64,000 bases of DNA from Petrotoga mexicana DSM 14811 (GTDB taxonomy: Bacteria; Thermotogota; Thermotogae; Petrotogales; Petrotogaceae). The translations under genes and the position numbers were made by a program. The notes beneath the pieces are model-generated. The model was not told where the DNA came from and did no database searches. It saw only the letters and a list, made by a program, of their open reading frames with translations. Numbering within the stretch: the first letter of the stretch is position 1; each line of letters starts with the position of its first letter. The stretch spans positions 151,772-215,771 of the forward strand of contig NZ_AZRN01000012.1 of the NCBI RefSeq assembly GCF_002895565.1, given 5' to 3'. Shown one piece after another: positions 25,406-34,114 of the stretch.

Positions 25406-26155
25406 TTAAGAAGCATTCACATAGTCTTTTAAAGCTGATCCGATTCTTTCTAATAAGGAATCCATGTCACGAGTTTTGTTCAATCTTTTCAGAGTGTTCC
25501 AAAAAATATATATTCCAGTAAGACTCCCTATAAAGTCTACAATAAAATCTACCATTGTATCGAAAAGGCTATCTTCCTGGGCCAGTCTGTATCCAGGATA
25601 ACCTCTAAAGATTAGATCAGAAATAAACTCTCCTATTTCCCAAAACACTCCTATTGTCATAACAATAGAAATGGTAATAACAAATATTTTTAGAAAGAAA
25701 AAAGGCATTTTCGTCTTGGTCCAAACTAGTTCAGACCCCATTACCAAAGGATATATAAGAAATGAAAGCCAAATACCTCCCGTAAAATGAATAATAAAAT
25801 CGTATATTTCAAAATAATCGTAAAAGTGGTACCACAACCCAAATACACTATGTAAAGAAATTTGAATTATTGTTACTGTACGTATTTCTTCAAGAATCGT
25901 AGACTTTGTCACCCACTCAAAAACCCAAGTTAAATAAATACCAAAAGCACTTAAGAGGTATCCTAAAAAATGCGGTAAGTTAAAATCCCATATGCTTCCT
26001 ATAATAGGGATAAATACAACAAAAGAAAAAAACAAGTTAATAGTTCTTAAAACAGAATAAACCGTTGAACTCGAGGTAAACAAGGTTTCTTTCACTACAG
26101 GGTCTCTCACCAAATAATGATGGATTTTGTCAAATTCTATTTTTGCTTTTTTCAA
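25406..26155 (-). CDS. Membrane protein of the YjdF/DUF2238 type
   Basis: 249-residue protein with about six membrane helices. The signature of the YjdF/DUF2238 family is suggested by DFIIHFTGGIWLSF, GVFWEIGEFISDLIF and EDSLFDTMVDFIVDFIGS, with acidic and His residues inside membrane segments. Function of the family is unknown. The start is TTG with only a weak ribosome site, so the first residues are uncertain. A clear terminator follows at 25228-25267. It is separated by remnants from the ABC genes upstream. Confidence 0.6.
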   Translation of the reverse strand: MKKAKIEFDKIHHYLVRDPVVKETLFTSSSTVYSVLRTINLFFSFVVFIPIIGSIWDFNLPHFLGYLLSAFGIYLTWVFEWVTKSTILEEIRTVTIIQISLHSVFGLWYHFYDYFEIYDFIIHFTGGIWLSFLIYPLVMGSELVWTKTKMPFFFLKIFVITISIVMTIGVFWEIGEFISDLIFRGYPGYRLAQEDSLFDTMVDFIVDFIGSLTGIYIFWNTLKRLNKTRDMDSLLERIGSALKDYVNAS

Positions 26156-26293
26156 TGTTTTCGAAAATCCGGGTGTAATTTATATCACCTCATTTCGAGT
26201 TTTTTACTATTTTCCCTGCAGGATTGCCACTTGCCGGCAAACAGTTGTAATTTTTCGCTATGTTTTTACAAGCCATTAAACCGTTTCTTCTTG

Positions 26294-26440
26294 TCAATAC
26301 TCTATCAAACTACCTGTTTCTCTTGCTTTATTGAAACCAAATCTGAACAACAACAATCCCAAAGGAATTGCCAGTAAACTCATGATGATCAAAACTATTA
26401 TCTCGTTCTTCACATCAACAAATGTGGCCTCTGTTAGCAT
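26294..26440 (-). pseudogene. Remnant or small ORF: C-terminal tail of an ABC-2 permease
   Basis: 48 codons from an ATG at 26440 read [20 protein letters not shown], a hydrophobic helix, then FGFNKARETGSLIEY. A last helix followed by (A)R-x-TGS-x-x-x-Y is the usual end of ABC-2 type permeases. The start lies inside the end of the ABC ATPase gene, so it could be translated by coupling, but the length suits a leftover of a deleted permease gene. Between here and 26156 I see only a GCCGGCAA-type small hairpin and no gene. Confidence 0.5.
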
Positions 26441-27113
26441 TGTGCTCTTCTTTTTCTGTTTTCCCATCAACTAAGGTTATTGTTCTATCTGCTTGTTTTG
26501 CTAATTTCAAATCATGGGTTACCATCAGCATCGTCTGATCGTACTCTTTGTTTAGATCTCTAAGTAATTCCATAACCTCCGATCCTGTTTTTGTGTCTAA
26601 GTTCCCTGTTGGTTCATCTGCCAGAATTATCGCCGGTTTGTTTGCCAGCGCCCTCGCAATGGCTACCCTTTGTTGTTCCCCTCCCGATAGTTGGTTTGGA
26701 AGTTTATTTGTCTTGTCTTTTATATTCAAAAATTTTAGTACACCATCTATGTATTCCATATCAGGTTCTTTTTCATCCAACAGTATGGGCAAAAGGATAT
26801 TTTCTTCTACCGTTAAAACAGGTATTAGATTGTAAAATTGAAAGATAAATCCCACTTTTTGTCTTCTGAACTTAGCTAATTCTTCTTCAGATAATTCAGA
26901 GATGTCTTTTTCTTCAATGTATATTTTTCCAGAACTTATACTATCAAGCCCACCTATAAGATGTAATAATGTACTTTTCCCAGAGCCACTTGGTCCCACT
27001 ATCGATATAAATTCTCCTTTTTCTGCCGAGATCGTTATCCCTTTCAACGCCCAGACTTCATTTTCTCCTTCGCCATATTTCTTTTTTAAATCTTCCGTTC
27101 TCAATATTTCCAT
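26415..27113 (-). CDS. ABC transporter ATPase, MacB/LolD type
   Basis: 232-residue ATPase of the type that works with FtsX-domain permeases (export of peptides, lipids or antibiotics, or sensing of cell-wall drugs). Walker [10 protein letters not shown], the Q-loop [13 protein letters not shown], signature [16 protein letters not shown], Walker B IILADEP and switch His in VTHDLKL are intact. The C-terminus is Cys/His-rich and short (HNANRGHIC). The permease gene lies directly upstream, 55 nt away, in the same operon. The exported substrate is not deducible. Confidence 0.92.
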   Translation of the reverse strand: MEILRTEDLKKKYGEGENEVWALKGITISAEKGEFISIVGPSGSGKSTLLHLIGGLDSISSGKIYIEEKDISELSEEELAKFRRQKVGFIFQFYNLIPVLTVEENILLPILLDEKEPDMEYIDGVLKFLNIKDKTNKLPNQLSGGEQQRVAIARALANKPAIILADEPTGNLDTKTGSEVMELLRDLNKEYDQTMLMVTHDLKLAKQADRTITLVDGKTEKEEHNANRGHIC

Positions 27114-27168
27114 CGTTTCTCCTCCTCGTATAATATGTATGGATATGAATAGTCAACTCATTTACAGG

Positions 27169-29379
27169 TTATTGCTCTATATCTCTTATAGATTCAATTA
27201 TTGAAGTTTTCTTCAATCTATTAAAAGGTATCAACGTTATCAACATTCCACATAGTATCGTTACCACGAATATCAACAGTATTTGTAGCCAAGGGATCAT
27301 AAATTTAATGTACGCTCCATTTGCTGCCATAATGGCAAACCAAAATATCCCTACAATACTTCCAACTATTATTCCCCAGATCCCTCCTTTTGCTGAAAAT
27401 AAGAATCCTTCTATCAACATCATCTTTCTTAGATTCTTTTCATTTAGACCTACCGCTCTTAGTATGCCATATTGCGTTGTCCTTGTTAGAATGTTCGTTG
27501 AGATCGAATTTGCTATACTCGAGATAGATATAAGAAAAATTACCGTCCCAAATATGTATAGAATATAGACGGTGGTGTGTGCAGCTTTTTCTATATCTTC
27601 TATTACCTTTCTAAAGGATACTACTTCCCAACTTCCTTTTGAAGTTGCTATCTCGTTTAACTGATTTTCTACGTATGTTCTATCTGCATCTTCAGCGAGG
27701 TTTATGTATATCTGGCTGTAATTTTTTCTATTGCTTAACTTATTAAAGGTTTCTTCTGATACTATCATCATTGGATATAAAGGATTATTCTCGTGTAAGT
27801 AATACGGTACCTCTTCTATCAAAGCAACGATTTCGAGTTTTGGATAATTTGATAGTTCCTCCAAACTATTTCCCTCTATGGTTAAAGGTATCAGTTCTAT
27901 CTCATCTCCAACCTTTAGCGGATAATTATCCAAAGAGATATCTTCACTAAAAAATCCATAAGTGTACTCAACAATGACATAATTTCCACTTTTAAGTTTT
28001 TCGATATCCATGCTTCCTTCCAATAGGTACTCATTGCATTCTTCCAACATTTCATCTGAATAGGGAAAAATAAAGATATAAGCTGGGTATTCTCCGGTTC
28101 TATTTAACCATTCTTTTTGATACTCGAACATATAATCTTGATTCAAATAAAGTTCATCAATAACTCCTGAATCAAAAGATAAATGATACTTTGATTCATA
28201 TTTAAGACCTTTTACTTCTTTTATTCCTTCTATGTTTTTCACTTCTTCCAACGTTTCATCAGAGAAGCCGTCATTAATAGACAATCTTTCATCTACCAAT
28301 AGATAATCTGATTTTATTGTTTTTGTTACCGCTTGAAGAGGGTCAAAACTTGAAGTTATATAGGCGATTGAAACAAACAAAATCACCAAAAGTGTGATGG
28401 ATACCAAGGTCTTTCTTGTTTGTCCTATGTTACTTTCCATATCTTGACTTGCTATTTTCCCTGTTATACCAAAAGCTTTTTCTGCCCATTTATGTTCTTT
28501 TCTTTTTTTCTTTTTTTTATTTGTTTTCAACTTCTCCGTTATCCTAATTGCCTCCATAGGGCTTATATTTTGAGTTTTTCTTGCAGGTAAGAAAGAAGAA
28601 ATGTATATCGAAATTATTCCTACAACAGCAGATCCAATGATTATACCGGTGGTTATTTGTATGTTTTTTGCAACATCACTTAACCCAATTATCGGTAAGA
28701 ATAAGTAAGGTAAGACGAATCCCAATATTATCCCAATGGGGATAGAAACCAATGCATACATGGAAGCTTCTCTAAATATAATACGTCGAACTTGTGTTGG
28801 TGTTGCCCCTATCGCTCTTATCCTTCCAAACTCTCTTACCCTTTCCAAAACTGATATGTTCAAAATATTGTATATAGCTGTAATAGCTACTGATACAATG
28901 AGAATCGTTAATAGTATTGTGGATAGATTGTTCCCTCCATATATTTCGATTGTGCTCTGGAGAGCTTTGTTTAAATAATAATCATCTTCGTCTATCCTCA
29001 AACTCCTTGCGATATCTTTTGTTATTTCCTTCATCTTTTTGGGGTCTTTGTAAGTTACCAAAATTACAGTTGAACTTTGAAGTGTCCCCTTCGTGCCTTC
29101 AATGATTGATGCAGTACCTGACCTATTTTCTCCAAGGGCTATTATCCTTGGATCTTCTTTTAATATTTTTATTTGGTTTTCACTGAGATTTTCGAAGACT
29201 GCATGGTAGTTACCTGTGTATTGGAGTATTTGATTTATCTGTCCGTTAAAAGATGCAGTTCTATATACCCAAAAAAATGTAACTAAAGCAATTGCTAAGA
29301 TATTAGTTACAATAATCGCTGTTGTTCTACCCTTTTTCATCTTTACATACTTATTGCCCAGTTGTTTATAATTTTTCAT
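27169..29379 (-). CDS. ABC transporter permease with two FtsX-like domains
   Basis: 736-residue membrane protein. A first helix at residues 18-40 precedes an FtsX core of three helices (about 150-280, with REFGRIRAIGATPTQVRRI, the cytoplasmic coupling segment), another helix near 325-345, a large extracellular region of some 240 residues (350-600) and a second FtsX core (about 610-730, with ILRAVGLNEKNLRKMM). This is the duplicated layout of Gram-positive-type and Thermotogota FtsX permeases. It pairs with the ATPase at 26415. A small membrane-anchored ORF lies upstream in the same direction. Confidence 0.88.
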   Translation of the reverse strand: MKNYKQLGNKYVKMKKGRTTAIIVTNILAIALVTFFWVYRTASFNGQINQILQYTGNYHAVFENLSENQIKILKEDPRIIALGENRSGTASIIEGTKGTLQSSTVILVTYKDPKKMKEITKDIARSLRIDEDDYYLNKALQSTIEIYGGNNLSTILLTILIVSVAITAIYNILNISVLERVREFGRIRAIGATPTQVRRIIFREASMYALVSIPIGIILGFVLPYLFLPIIGLSDVAKNIQITTGIIIGSAVVGIISIYISSFLPARKTQNISPMEAIRITEKLKTNKKKKKRKEHKWAEKAFGITGKIASQDMESNIGQTRKTLVSITLLVILFVSIAYITSSFDPLQAVTKTIKSDYLLVDERLSINDGFSDETLEEVKNIEGIKEVKGLKYESKYHLSFDSGVIDELYLNQDYMFEYQKEWLNRTGEYPAYIFIFPYSDEMLEECNEYLLEGSMDIEKLKSGNYVIVEYTYGFFSEDISLDNYPLKVGDEIELIPLTIEGNSLEELSNYPKLEIVALIEEVPYYLHENNPLYPMMIVSEETFNKLSNRKNYSQIYINLAEDADRTYVENQLNEIATSKGSWEVVSFRKVIEDIEKAAHTTVYILYIFGTVIFLISISSIANSISTNILTRTTQYGILRAVGLNEKNLRKMMLIEGFLFSAKGGIWGIIVGSIVGIFWFAIMAANGAYIKFMIPWLQILLIFVVTILCGMLITLIPFNRLKKTSIIESIRDIEQ

Positions 29380-29527
29380 CTACCCACCTCTTTCGCATTG
29401 TTTTTAGAATATGTTTGTATTTTTTCGCATACAACTTCCCCCTGGTGTAATTCACATGCCTAACTGCCACATTCTAAGCTTTTTCAAATGTTGCTTTTTT
29501 CACAAAATAAACGCATCGATCAAACAT

Positions 29528-29671
29528 TTACTCTACTTCTTCCACAACATTCACAATCTCTGTGGGTTCTAAACCATTTGTCCTATCTATTTCATCATCA
29601 TCCCCTTCATAAACAAATATACCACCTAACACCAGAACTGTGATCAACAAAACAACAACGAATTTCTTCAT
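29528..29671 (-). CDS. Small single-helix protein with acidic tail (47 aa)
   Basis: The ATG at 29671 is preceded by AAGGGG and AAAGG. The product is a basic MKK start, a 17-residue hydrophobic helix ending in Y21, and a very acidic tail (EGDDDEIDR ... VVEEVE). This could be a secreted or membrane-tethered microprotein or a signal-peptide relic. It lies 148 nt upstream of the FtsX-type permease gene in the same orientation and may share its transcript. No homologue is recognised. Confidence 0.5.
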   Translation of the reverse strand: MKKFVVVLLITVLVLGGIFVYEGDDDEIDRTNGLEPTEIVNVVEEVE

Positions 29672-30040
29672 CCTTTTTCATCCCCTTGAATTATTCTTTT
29701 AATTTAAAACTAATATCCCAAATAATTCAATCCCTCATTTTAATCATACCCTTTTCCATATGATTTTCCACTGTTTTTTTAATCAACTTCAAATATTTAT
29801 TGATAAAGTATTACAGAGATCGGTCAAAAAATACTTATGTTAAAAATCAAACTTGATAATTTTTGTTATCTTTAAATTACTCATATTTTCTTTTTCTTTT
29901 TTTATCTGTATTATGGTACAATTATGTTTGAATGGTTTTGATCTGTTTTTTGAGAAATTTCTAAGTTGAATTGAAGTAAATAAATATTCTATTATTATAA
30001 CGTTGTGTAAATATTTCATGAGGATAGGGGGGTTCTTAGA
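29672..30040. other. Divergent intergenic region
   Basis: AT-rich region between the minus-strand ABC operon and the plus-strand TPR/HTH gene. It should contain promoters for both directions; GGTACAAT near 29934 may be a -10 box for the plus-strand gene, but no convincing -35 element was found. The repeat family is absent here. Confidence 0.4.
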
Positions 30041-31771
30041 ATGAATCTTCGATCTTTAATTGAAATTGTGAATAAAGGACAGTTCATAAGACCTATTTTA
30101 AATTATATTGTTCATTACTTAGAAAGTGATAGACCAGATAAAAATAAAAACATTGTCAATTACATAAACGTTTTGAAATTAAAATGGGATGTTAAATACG
30201 ATGAAGCCCTTGAGGTAATAGATAAAGAGTTACAAAAGTTAAAAAAAGGTGGTTTGTATTATCTTTACTTAGATCAAAAAATTTATATATTGAATAGAAT
30301 TAAACAGAAAAAGGACGTTAAAAAAGTATTCGACGAACTAAAGGATAATTTTGATAATATACCTGTTTATGTCAGAGGCCTTGTTGTAGAAACTCTAAAA
30401 AACATACATGAATTGTATTATGAACCAGATGAAAGTATGGAAAAGATAAGATATTGGAGTAAAAATTACGAACAAAACCCTGTTGATAAAGGCTTCATAT
30501 TGCTATCAAAAGCAAGAGGGGAAAAGAACGAAGAAAGATACGAAGAAGCAGTTTCTTTGAACGTTGAAGCATTTAAGGTTTTAAAAACTATTCCACATCC
30601 TTCTGGCATGGTACAAGCTTTAAATAATATATGTTGGTGGTTGAAAGATACAAACAAAGAAAAGGCTTTAGTTTTTATTTTTCCATTGGGATTCTATCTT
30701 GGTTACTATTTCGATGATGATAACTTTAATGTTTTTAATTCCCTCGATACTATGTTTCAAGTACAGAAGAATAACAACGATCCTTTGGTTTATGAGACCG
30801 CTTTTATTTTCTCACGTTTAGTTTCATCGTTGAGTGGTGATAAGAAAAAAATAATATGGAATGAGTTTGAATATACCATTCACGATGTCAGATGTTTTGT
30901 TTTGAATATTAGGAATAGAAATAGAAATAGAAATTACTTAAATACAAAAACGCTGAGGGCTTTCATAAGGAAAGAGATAGGAAAAGAAAAGACACCCATA
31001 GATTCAATAAACATTTCTGAAAGAACATTAAAAGAGTTTTTATCTGCAAAGACAAAGCACATTCAACCAAGTACCTTGAGAAACATAATAGATGCTCTTG
31101 AGTTTGAAATCACCACATCCACACCTATATGTATAATCAAAGAACTGAAAAAGAAGGATATAGATAAAAAGTTTGAGATAAACCTTGAAAAGTTTAAAAA
31201 CCTTCCACAAAAAAGACAAATATCAGAACTCTTTACATCTTACCTCGCTCATTACTACAAAGAAGAGATTGATCTAAAAAAGGTAATTAAAGAGATAGAA
31301 GATGACAGTTTAACTGAAGAAAGATGTGATTACTACACGAAAGAGCTGATAAACTCTACCTTTGAAAGAAATCCAAAGATAGATTTTGATTCTTTACTAA
31401 CAAACATTCAAGAACCAGAAATCCACACAAACAAAAATATAACCTTCAACGAACATCCTTTTTATTTGGGAAGGAAAGAAGTTGTAAAAAGGTTTATGAA
31501 GGACTTGAATAAAAAGAATTTAAAAGAGTTTATAGAAAATTACATTGATCTTGATATAAGACAAAAAAAGACAGTAGAAAAGTTCATAATGAATTACGGT
31601 AGGTACTATGATTTAAAGGATATACCAAAAGAATTCACACCGAAAGTACCAAAAGAGATTAATCCATTCGTGAAAAAATATACGTTGAAAAGAAAACCTT
31701 CTGCTATTTCTTTTTATGTTTTTGAAGGGGAAGAAAGAGAAGAGTTTGTGGAAATTATTGGCAAATTTTAA
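30041..31771 (+). CDS. Large TPR-like protein with an internal HTH-like segment
   Basis: 576-residue soluble protein without a family I can name. The N-terminal half (to about residue 290) consists of helical pairs of TPR character (YDEALEVIDKEL, YEEAVSLNVEAFKVL). A short repeat RNRNRNRNYL near residue 290 is encoded by four tandem AATAGA-type hexamers. Around residues 325-365, NISERTLKEFLSAKT and TLRNIIDALEFEI resemble a Cro-type helix-turn-helix. The C-terminal third is charged and helical. A signalling-responsive regulator is possible but speculative. GGGGGG 8 nt upstream supports the ATG. Confidence 0.65.
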   Translation: MNLRSLIEIVNKGQFIRPILNYIVHYLESDRPDKNKNIVNYINVLKLKWDVKYDEALEVIDKELQKLKKGGLYYLYLDQKIYILNRIKQKKDVKKVFDELKDNFDNIPVYVRGLVVETLKNIHELYYEPDESMEKIRYWSKNYEQNPVDKGFILLSKARGEKNEERYEEAVSLNVEAFKVLKTIPHPSGMVQALNNICWWLKDTNKEKALVFIFPLGFYLGYYFDDDNFNVFNSLDTMFQVQKNNNDPLVYETAFIFSRLVSSLSGDKKKIIWNEFEYTIHDVRCFVLNIRNRNRNRNYLNTKTLRAFIRKEIGKEKTPIDSINISERTLKEFLSAKTKHIQPSTLRNIIDALEFEITTSTPICIIKELKKKDIDKKFEINLEKFKNLPQKRQISELFTSYLAHYYKEEIDLKKVIKEIEDDSLTEERCDYYTKELINSTFERNPKIDFDSLLTNIQEPEIHTNKNITFNEHPFYLGRKEVVKRFMKDLNKKNLKEFIENYIDLDIRQKKTVEKFIMNYGRYYDLKDIPKEFTPKVPKEINPFVKKYTLKRKPSAISFYVFEGEEREEFVEIIGKF

Positions 31772-31910
31772 TTGAAAAATTCTCGCATTAGATCATATTA
31801 GATATCTCTTTTTTTAAAAGATCTTTGTTTGCACAATACTGCAAACAAATGACACCATATCCTCAGCTTTTTAATATGATATAATTAAATAGCATATTCA
31901 AGAATATTCT

Positions 31911-31975
31911 AAGGAGCAAAGCCCTCTTCAATTCATCTTTATGGGCGGGCTGTGGGGCGAAGGGGCGCTATAAAA
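31911..31975 (+). repeat. Leader repeat copy upstream of gyaR
   Basis: A copy of the dispersed family: TTATGGGCGGGCTGTGGGGC continuing to GAAGGGGCGCTA ending at 31971, preceded by a partial AAGCCCTC module. A TATAAT box lies at 31880-31885, about 26 nt before the repeat, and the gyaR ribosome site follows about 45 nt after it. Confidence 0.75.
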
Positions 31976-32028
31976 CTTTTACAGTCTAAGGCATTAAAAT
32001 GCATAATCTCAATTTAGGAGGTTAAAAA

Positions 32029-32991
32029 ATGAAAAAAGTCTCAATAACCTACAAAATCCCTGAAGCAGGTATAGATTTGCTAAAAGGTAAGTATGATATT
32101 TGGGTTAATCCAAAGGATAAGCTACTCACCAAAGAAGAACTAAAAGAAATAGCAAAAGAATCTGACGCATTAATTACGATGTTGGCAGATCCGATCGATA
32201 GTGAAGTGTTAGAAGCAGGTAAGGATAGATTAAAAATCGTCGCAAATTACGCTGTTGGATACAACAACATCGATATCCAAAAGGCAAAAGAGTTAGGAAT
32301 ATATGTAACTAATACCCCTGATGTATTAACCGAAACCACCGCTGATTTAGCCTGGGCTTTGATGTTAGCTGTTGCCAGACGAATCGTAGAGTCTGATGCC
32401 TTTACAAGAGAAGGTAAATTTGATGGTTGGAAGCCTGAATTGTTTTTAGGAACCGATGTATACGGCAAAACCTTGGGTATCATAGGATTTGGAAATATAG
32501 GTCAAGCGGTTGCCAGAAGGGCAATAGGGTTCAACATGAAAGTTTATTACTATCAGAGGCATCGCCTTTCCAGCGAAGAAGAAAGGGCTTCGAATGCCGC
32601 TTATTTACCGCTTGATGAACTTTTGAAGGTTTCTGATTATGTGAGTTTACATGTGCCTTTAACTGACGAGACTTATCATATGTTGGATAGAGAAAAATTA
32701 TCGCTATTAAAGAAATCTGCCTTTATTATTAATACGGCAAGAGGTCCAGTAATTGATGAACAAGTGCTATACGAAAAATTAAAAAATAAAGAGATTGCAG
32801 GTGCAGCGTTAGATGTGTATGAGAATGAACCTCAATTGACACCTGGATTAAAAGATTTAGATAATGTAGTACTAACACCGCACATTGGATCTGCATCACA
32901 CGAGACGAGAAGTCGAATGGCTCAGATGGTAGCAAAAGATATCATTCAAGCTTTGGAAGGAGAAACACCTGAACATCTAATATGGAGGTAG
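32029..32991 (+). CDS. gyaR: D-glycerate dehydrogenase / glyoxylate-hydroxypyruvate reductase
   Basis: NAD(P)H-dependent D-isomer 2-hydroxyacid dehydrogenase, 320 residues, interconverting glyoxylate/glycolate or hydroxypyruvate/D-glycerate. Features are the nucleotide site GFGNIGQAVARRA (about residues 152-164), the substrate-binding VANYAVGYNNID, LHVPLTDETYHM, the INTARGP segment with catalytic Arg, Glu in YENEPQ and the catalytic His in HIGSASHETR. GGAGG precedes the ATG. It starts the plus-strand run gyaR-nth-tsaE-NYN-queA with short gaps, all behind a repeat-containing leader. GyaR is favoured over phosphoglycerate dehydrogenase because no ACT domain follows. Confidence 0.9.
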   Translation: MKKVSITYKIPEAGIDLLKGKYDIWVNPKDKLLTKEELKEIAKESDALITMLADPIDSEVLEAGKDRLKIVANYAVGYNNIDIQKAKELGIYVTNTPDVLTETTADLAWALMLAVARRIVESDAFTREGKFDGWKPELFLGTDVYGKTLGIIGFGNIGQAVARRAIGFNMKVYYYQRHRLSSEEERASNAAYLPLDELLKVSDYVSLHVPLTDETYHMLDREKLSLLKKSAFIINTARGPVIDEQVLYEKLKNKEIAGAALDVYENEPQLTPGLKDLDNVVLTPHIGSASHETRSRMAQMVAKDIIQALEGETPEHLIWR

Positions 32992-33001
32992 AAATTAAAT
33001 A

Positions 33002-33652
33002 TTGAATAGAGTATATGAAATATACAAGGATCTTTACGATTATTATGGTCCGCAGCATTGGTGGCCCGCAGACGATTGGTTCGAAGTGACTGTGGGGGCT
33101 ATTTTAACACAAAATACTTCCTGGAACAACGTCGAAAAATCTATAGAAAATTTGAAGCAACGCGATCTATTAGAACCAGAAAAACTATCTAAAATCGAAG
33201 AAGATGATTTGGCTCAATTAATAAGATCTTCCGGTTTTTACAATCTCAAAAGTAAACGTTTGAAAAACTTCTTAGAATGGTTAAAAAAATATAATTATGA
33301 TACAGATAAGATTAAAAATAAAAGTGTAACCTCTTTAAGGGAAGAATTGTTAAGCATAAAAGGAATAGGAAAAGAAACCTCTGATTCGATACTTTTATAC
33401 GCCTTTGAAATGCCGGTTTTTGTGATCGATGCTTATACGAAAAGAATGTTTTCACGATTGGGTTTAATATTGTCTAGAGAATACGATGAGTTTCAAAATT
33501 TCTTTGAGAAAAACCTGACAAAAGATGTTCAGCTTTACAACGAATACCATGCGTTGATAGTTAAACATTCAAAAGTTTACTGTAAAAAAACGCCTAAATG
33601 TTCTAATTGTTTTCTAAAAGAAAAATGTAGTTGGGGAGTGAACAACCTATAA
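33002..33652 (+). CDS. Endonuclease III-like DNA glycosylase
   Basis: HhH-GPD superfamily base-excision repair enzyme with a 4Fe-4S cluster, 216 residues. The N-terminal part (ADDWFEVTVGAILTQNTSW) and the hairpin-helix-hairpin (LLSIKGIGKETSDSILLYA) with the Asp of VIDAYTKRM are clear; four Cys near the end (C-x6-C-x2-C-x5-C in CKKTPKCSNCFLKEKC) hold the cluster. The Lys usual in EndoIII HhH (LPGVGRKTA) is E/T here, so the substrate may be 3-methyladenine or another base (MagIII-like) rather than oxidised pyrimidine. TTG start with GGAGG upstream. It follows gyaR by 10 nt. Confidence 0.82.
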   Translation: MNRVYEIYKDLYDYYGPQHWWPADDWFEVTVGAILTQNTSWNNVEKSIENLKQRDLLEPEKLSKIEEDDLAQLIRSSGFYNLKSKRLKNFLEWLKKYNYDTDKIKNKSVTSLREELLSIKGIGKETSDSILLYAFEMPVFVIDAYTKRMFSRLGLILSREYDEFQNFFEKNLTKDVQLYNEYHALIVKHSKVYCKKTPKCSNCFLKEKCSWGVNNL

Positions 33653-34110
33653 TATCTTACAACAAACTCAACCTAAAACAAATCCAAAAATTAGGAGAAA
33701 CTATTTCTAAATATCTTTTCCCTGGTGCAAAATTATTACTTTTTGGCAATCTGGGAACGGGGAAAACCACATTGACATCGTATATAGTTAACAGTTTGAG
33801 CAAAAGCCCAATAAACGTGACAAGCCCTACTTTTTCTCTAGTAAAGGTATATGATACAAATCCAACTATATATCACGTTGATTTGTATAGGTTAAACGAT
33901 CCTCAAGAGATAGAGTATTTGGATGTCTTTTTGGATCCTGAAGGGGTATATATAATTGAATGGGCGAACTTTTTGGATTATTTAACCCCCGAAGAAAGAT
34001 TGGAGATTCATATTGCTTACAATGAAGATATTAAGTATAGGGATGTAAAAATCGAAGGATTTGGTGAAAAGTACAAAGAGATGGAGGCTAATATAGAAAA
34101 GGAGCAGTAG
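33631..34110 (+). CDS. tsaE: tRNA t6A biosynthesis ATPase TsaE
   Basis: P-loop ATPase required with TsaB/TsaC/TsaD for N6-threonylcarbamoyladenosine at tRNA position 37. Visible are LFGNLGTGKTTLTSYI (Walker A), TSPTFSLVKVY (switch Thr-Ser), IYHVDLYRL and the Walker B-like VYIIEWA. The 159-residue frame opens with TTG at 33631, overlapping the glycosylase gene by 22 nt, but that codon has no ribosome site. GGGGAGTG at 33633-33640 would suit an ATA start near 33649. The exact start is open. Confidence 0.9.
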   Translation: MGSEQPIISYNKLNLKQIQKLGETISKYLFPGAKLLLFGNLGTGKTTLTSYIVNSLSKSPINVTSPTFSLVKVYDTNPTIYHVDLYRLNDPQEIEYLDVFLDPEGVYIIEWANFLDYLTPEERLEIHIAYNEDIKYRDVKIEGFGEKYKEMEANIEKEQ

Positions 34111-34114
34111 TTTT

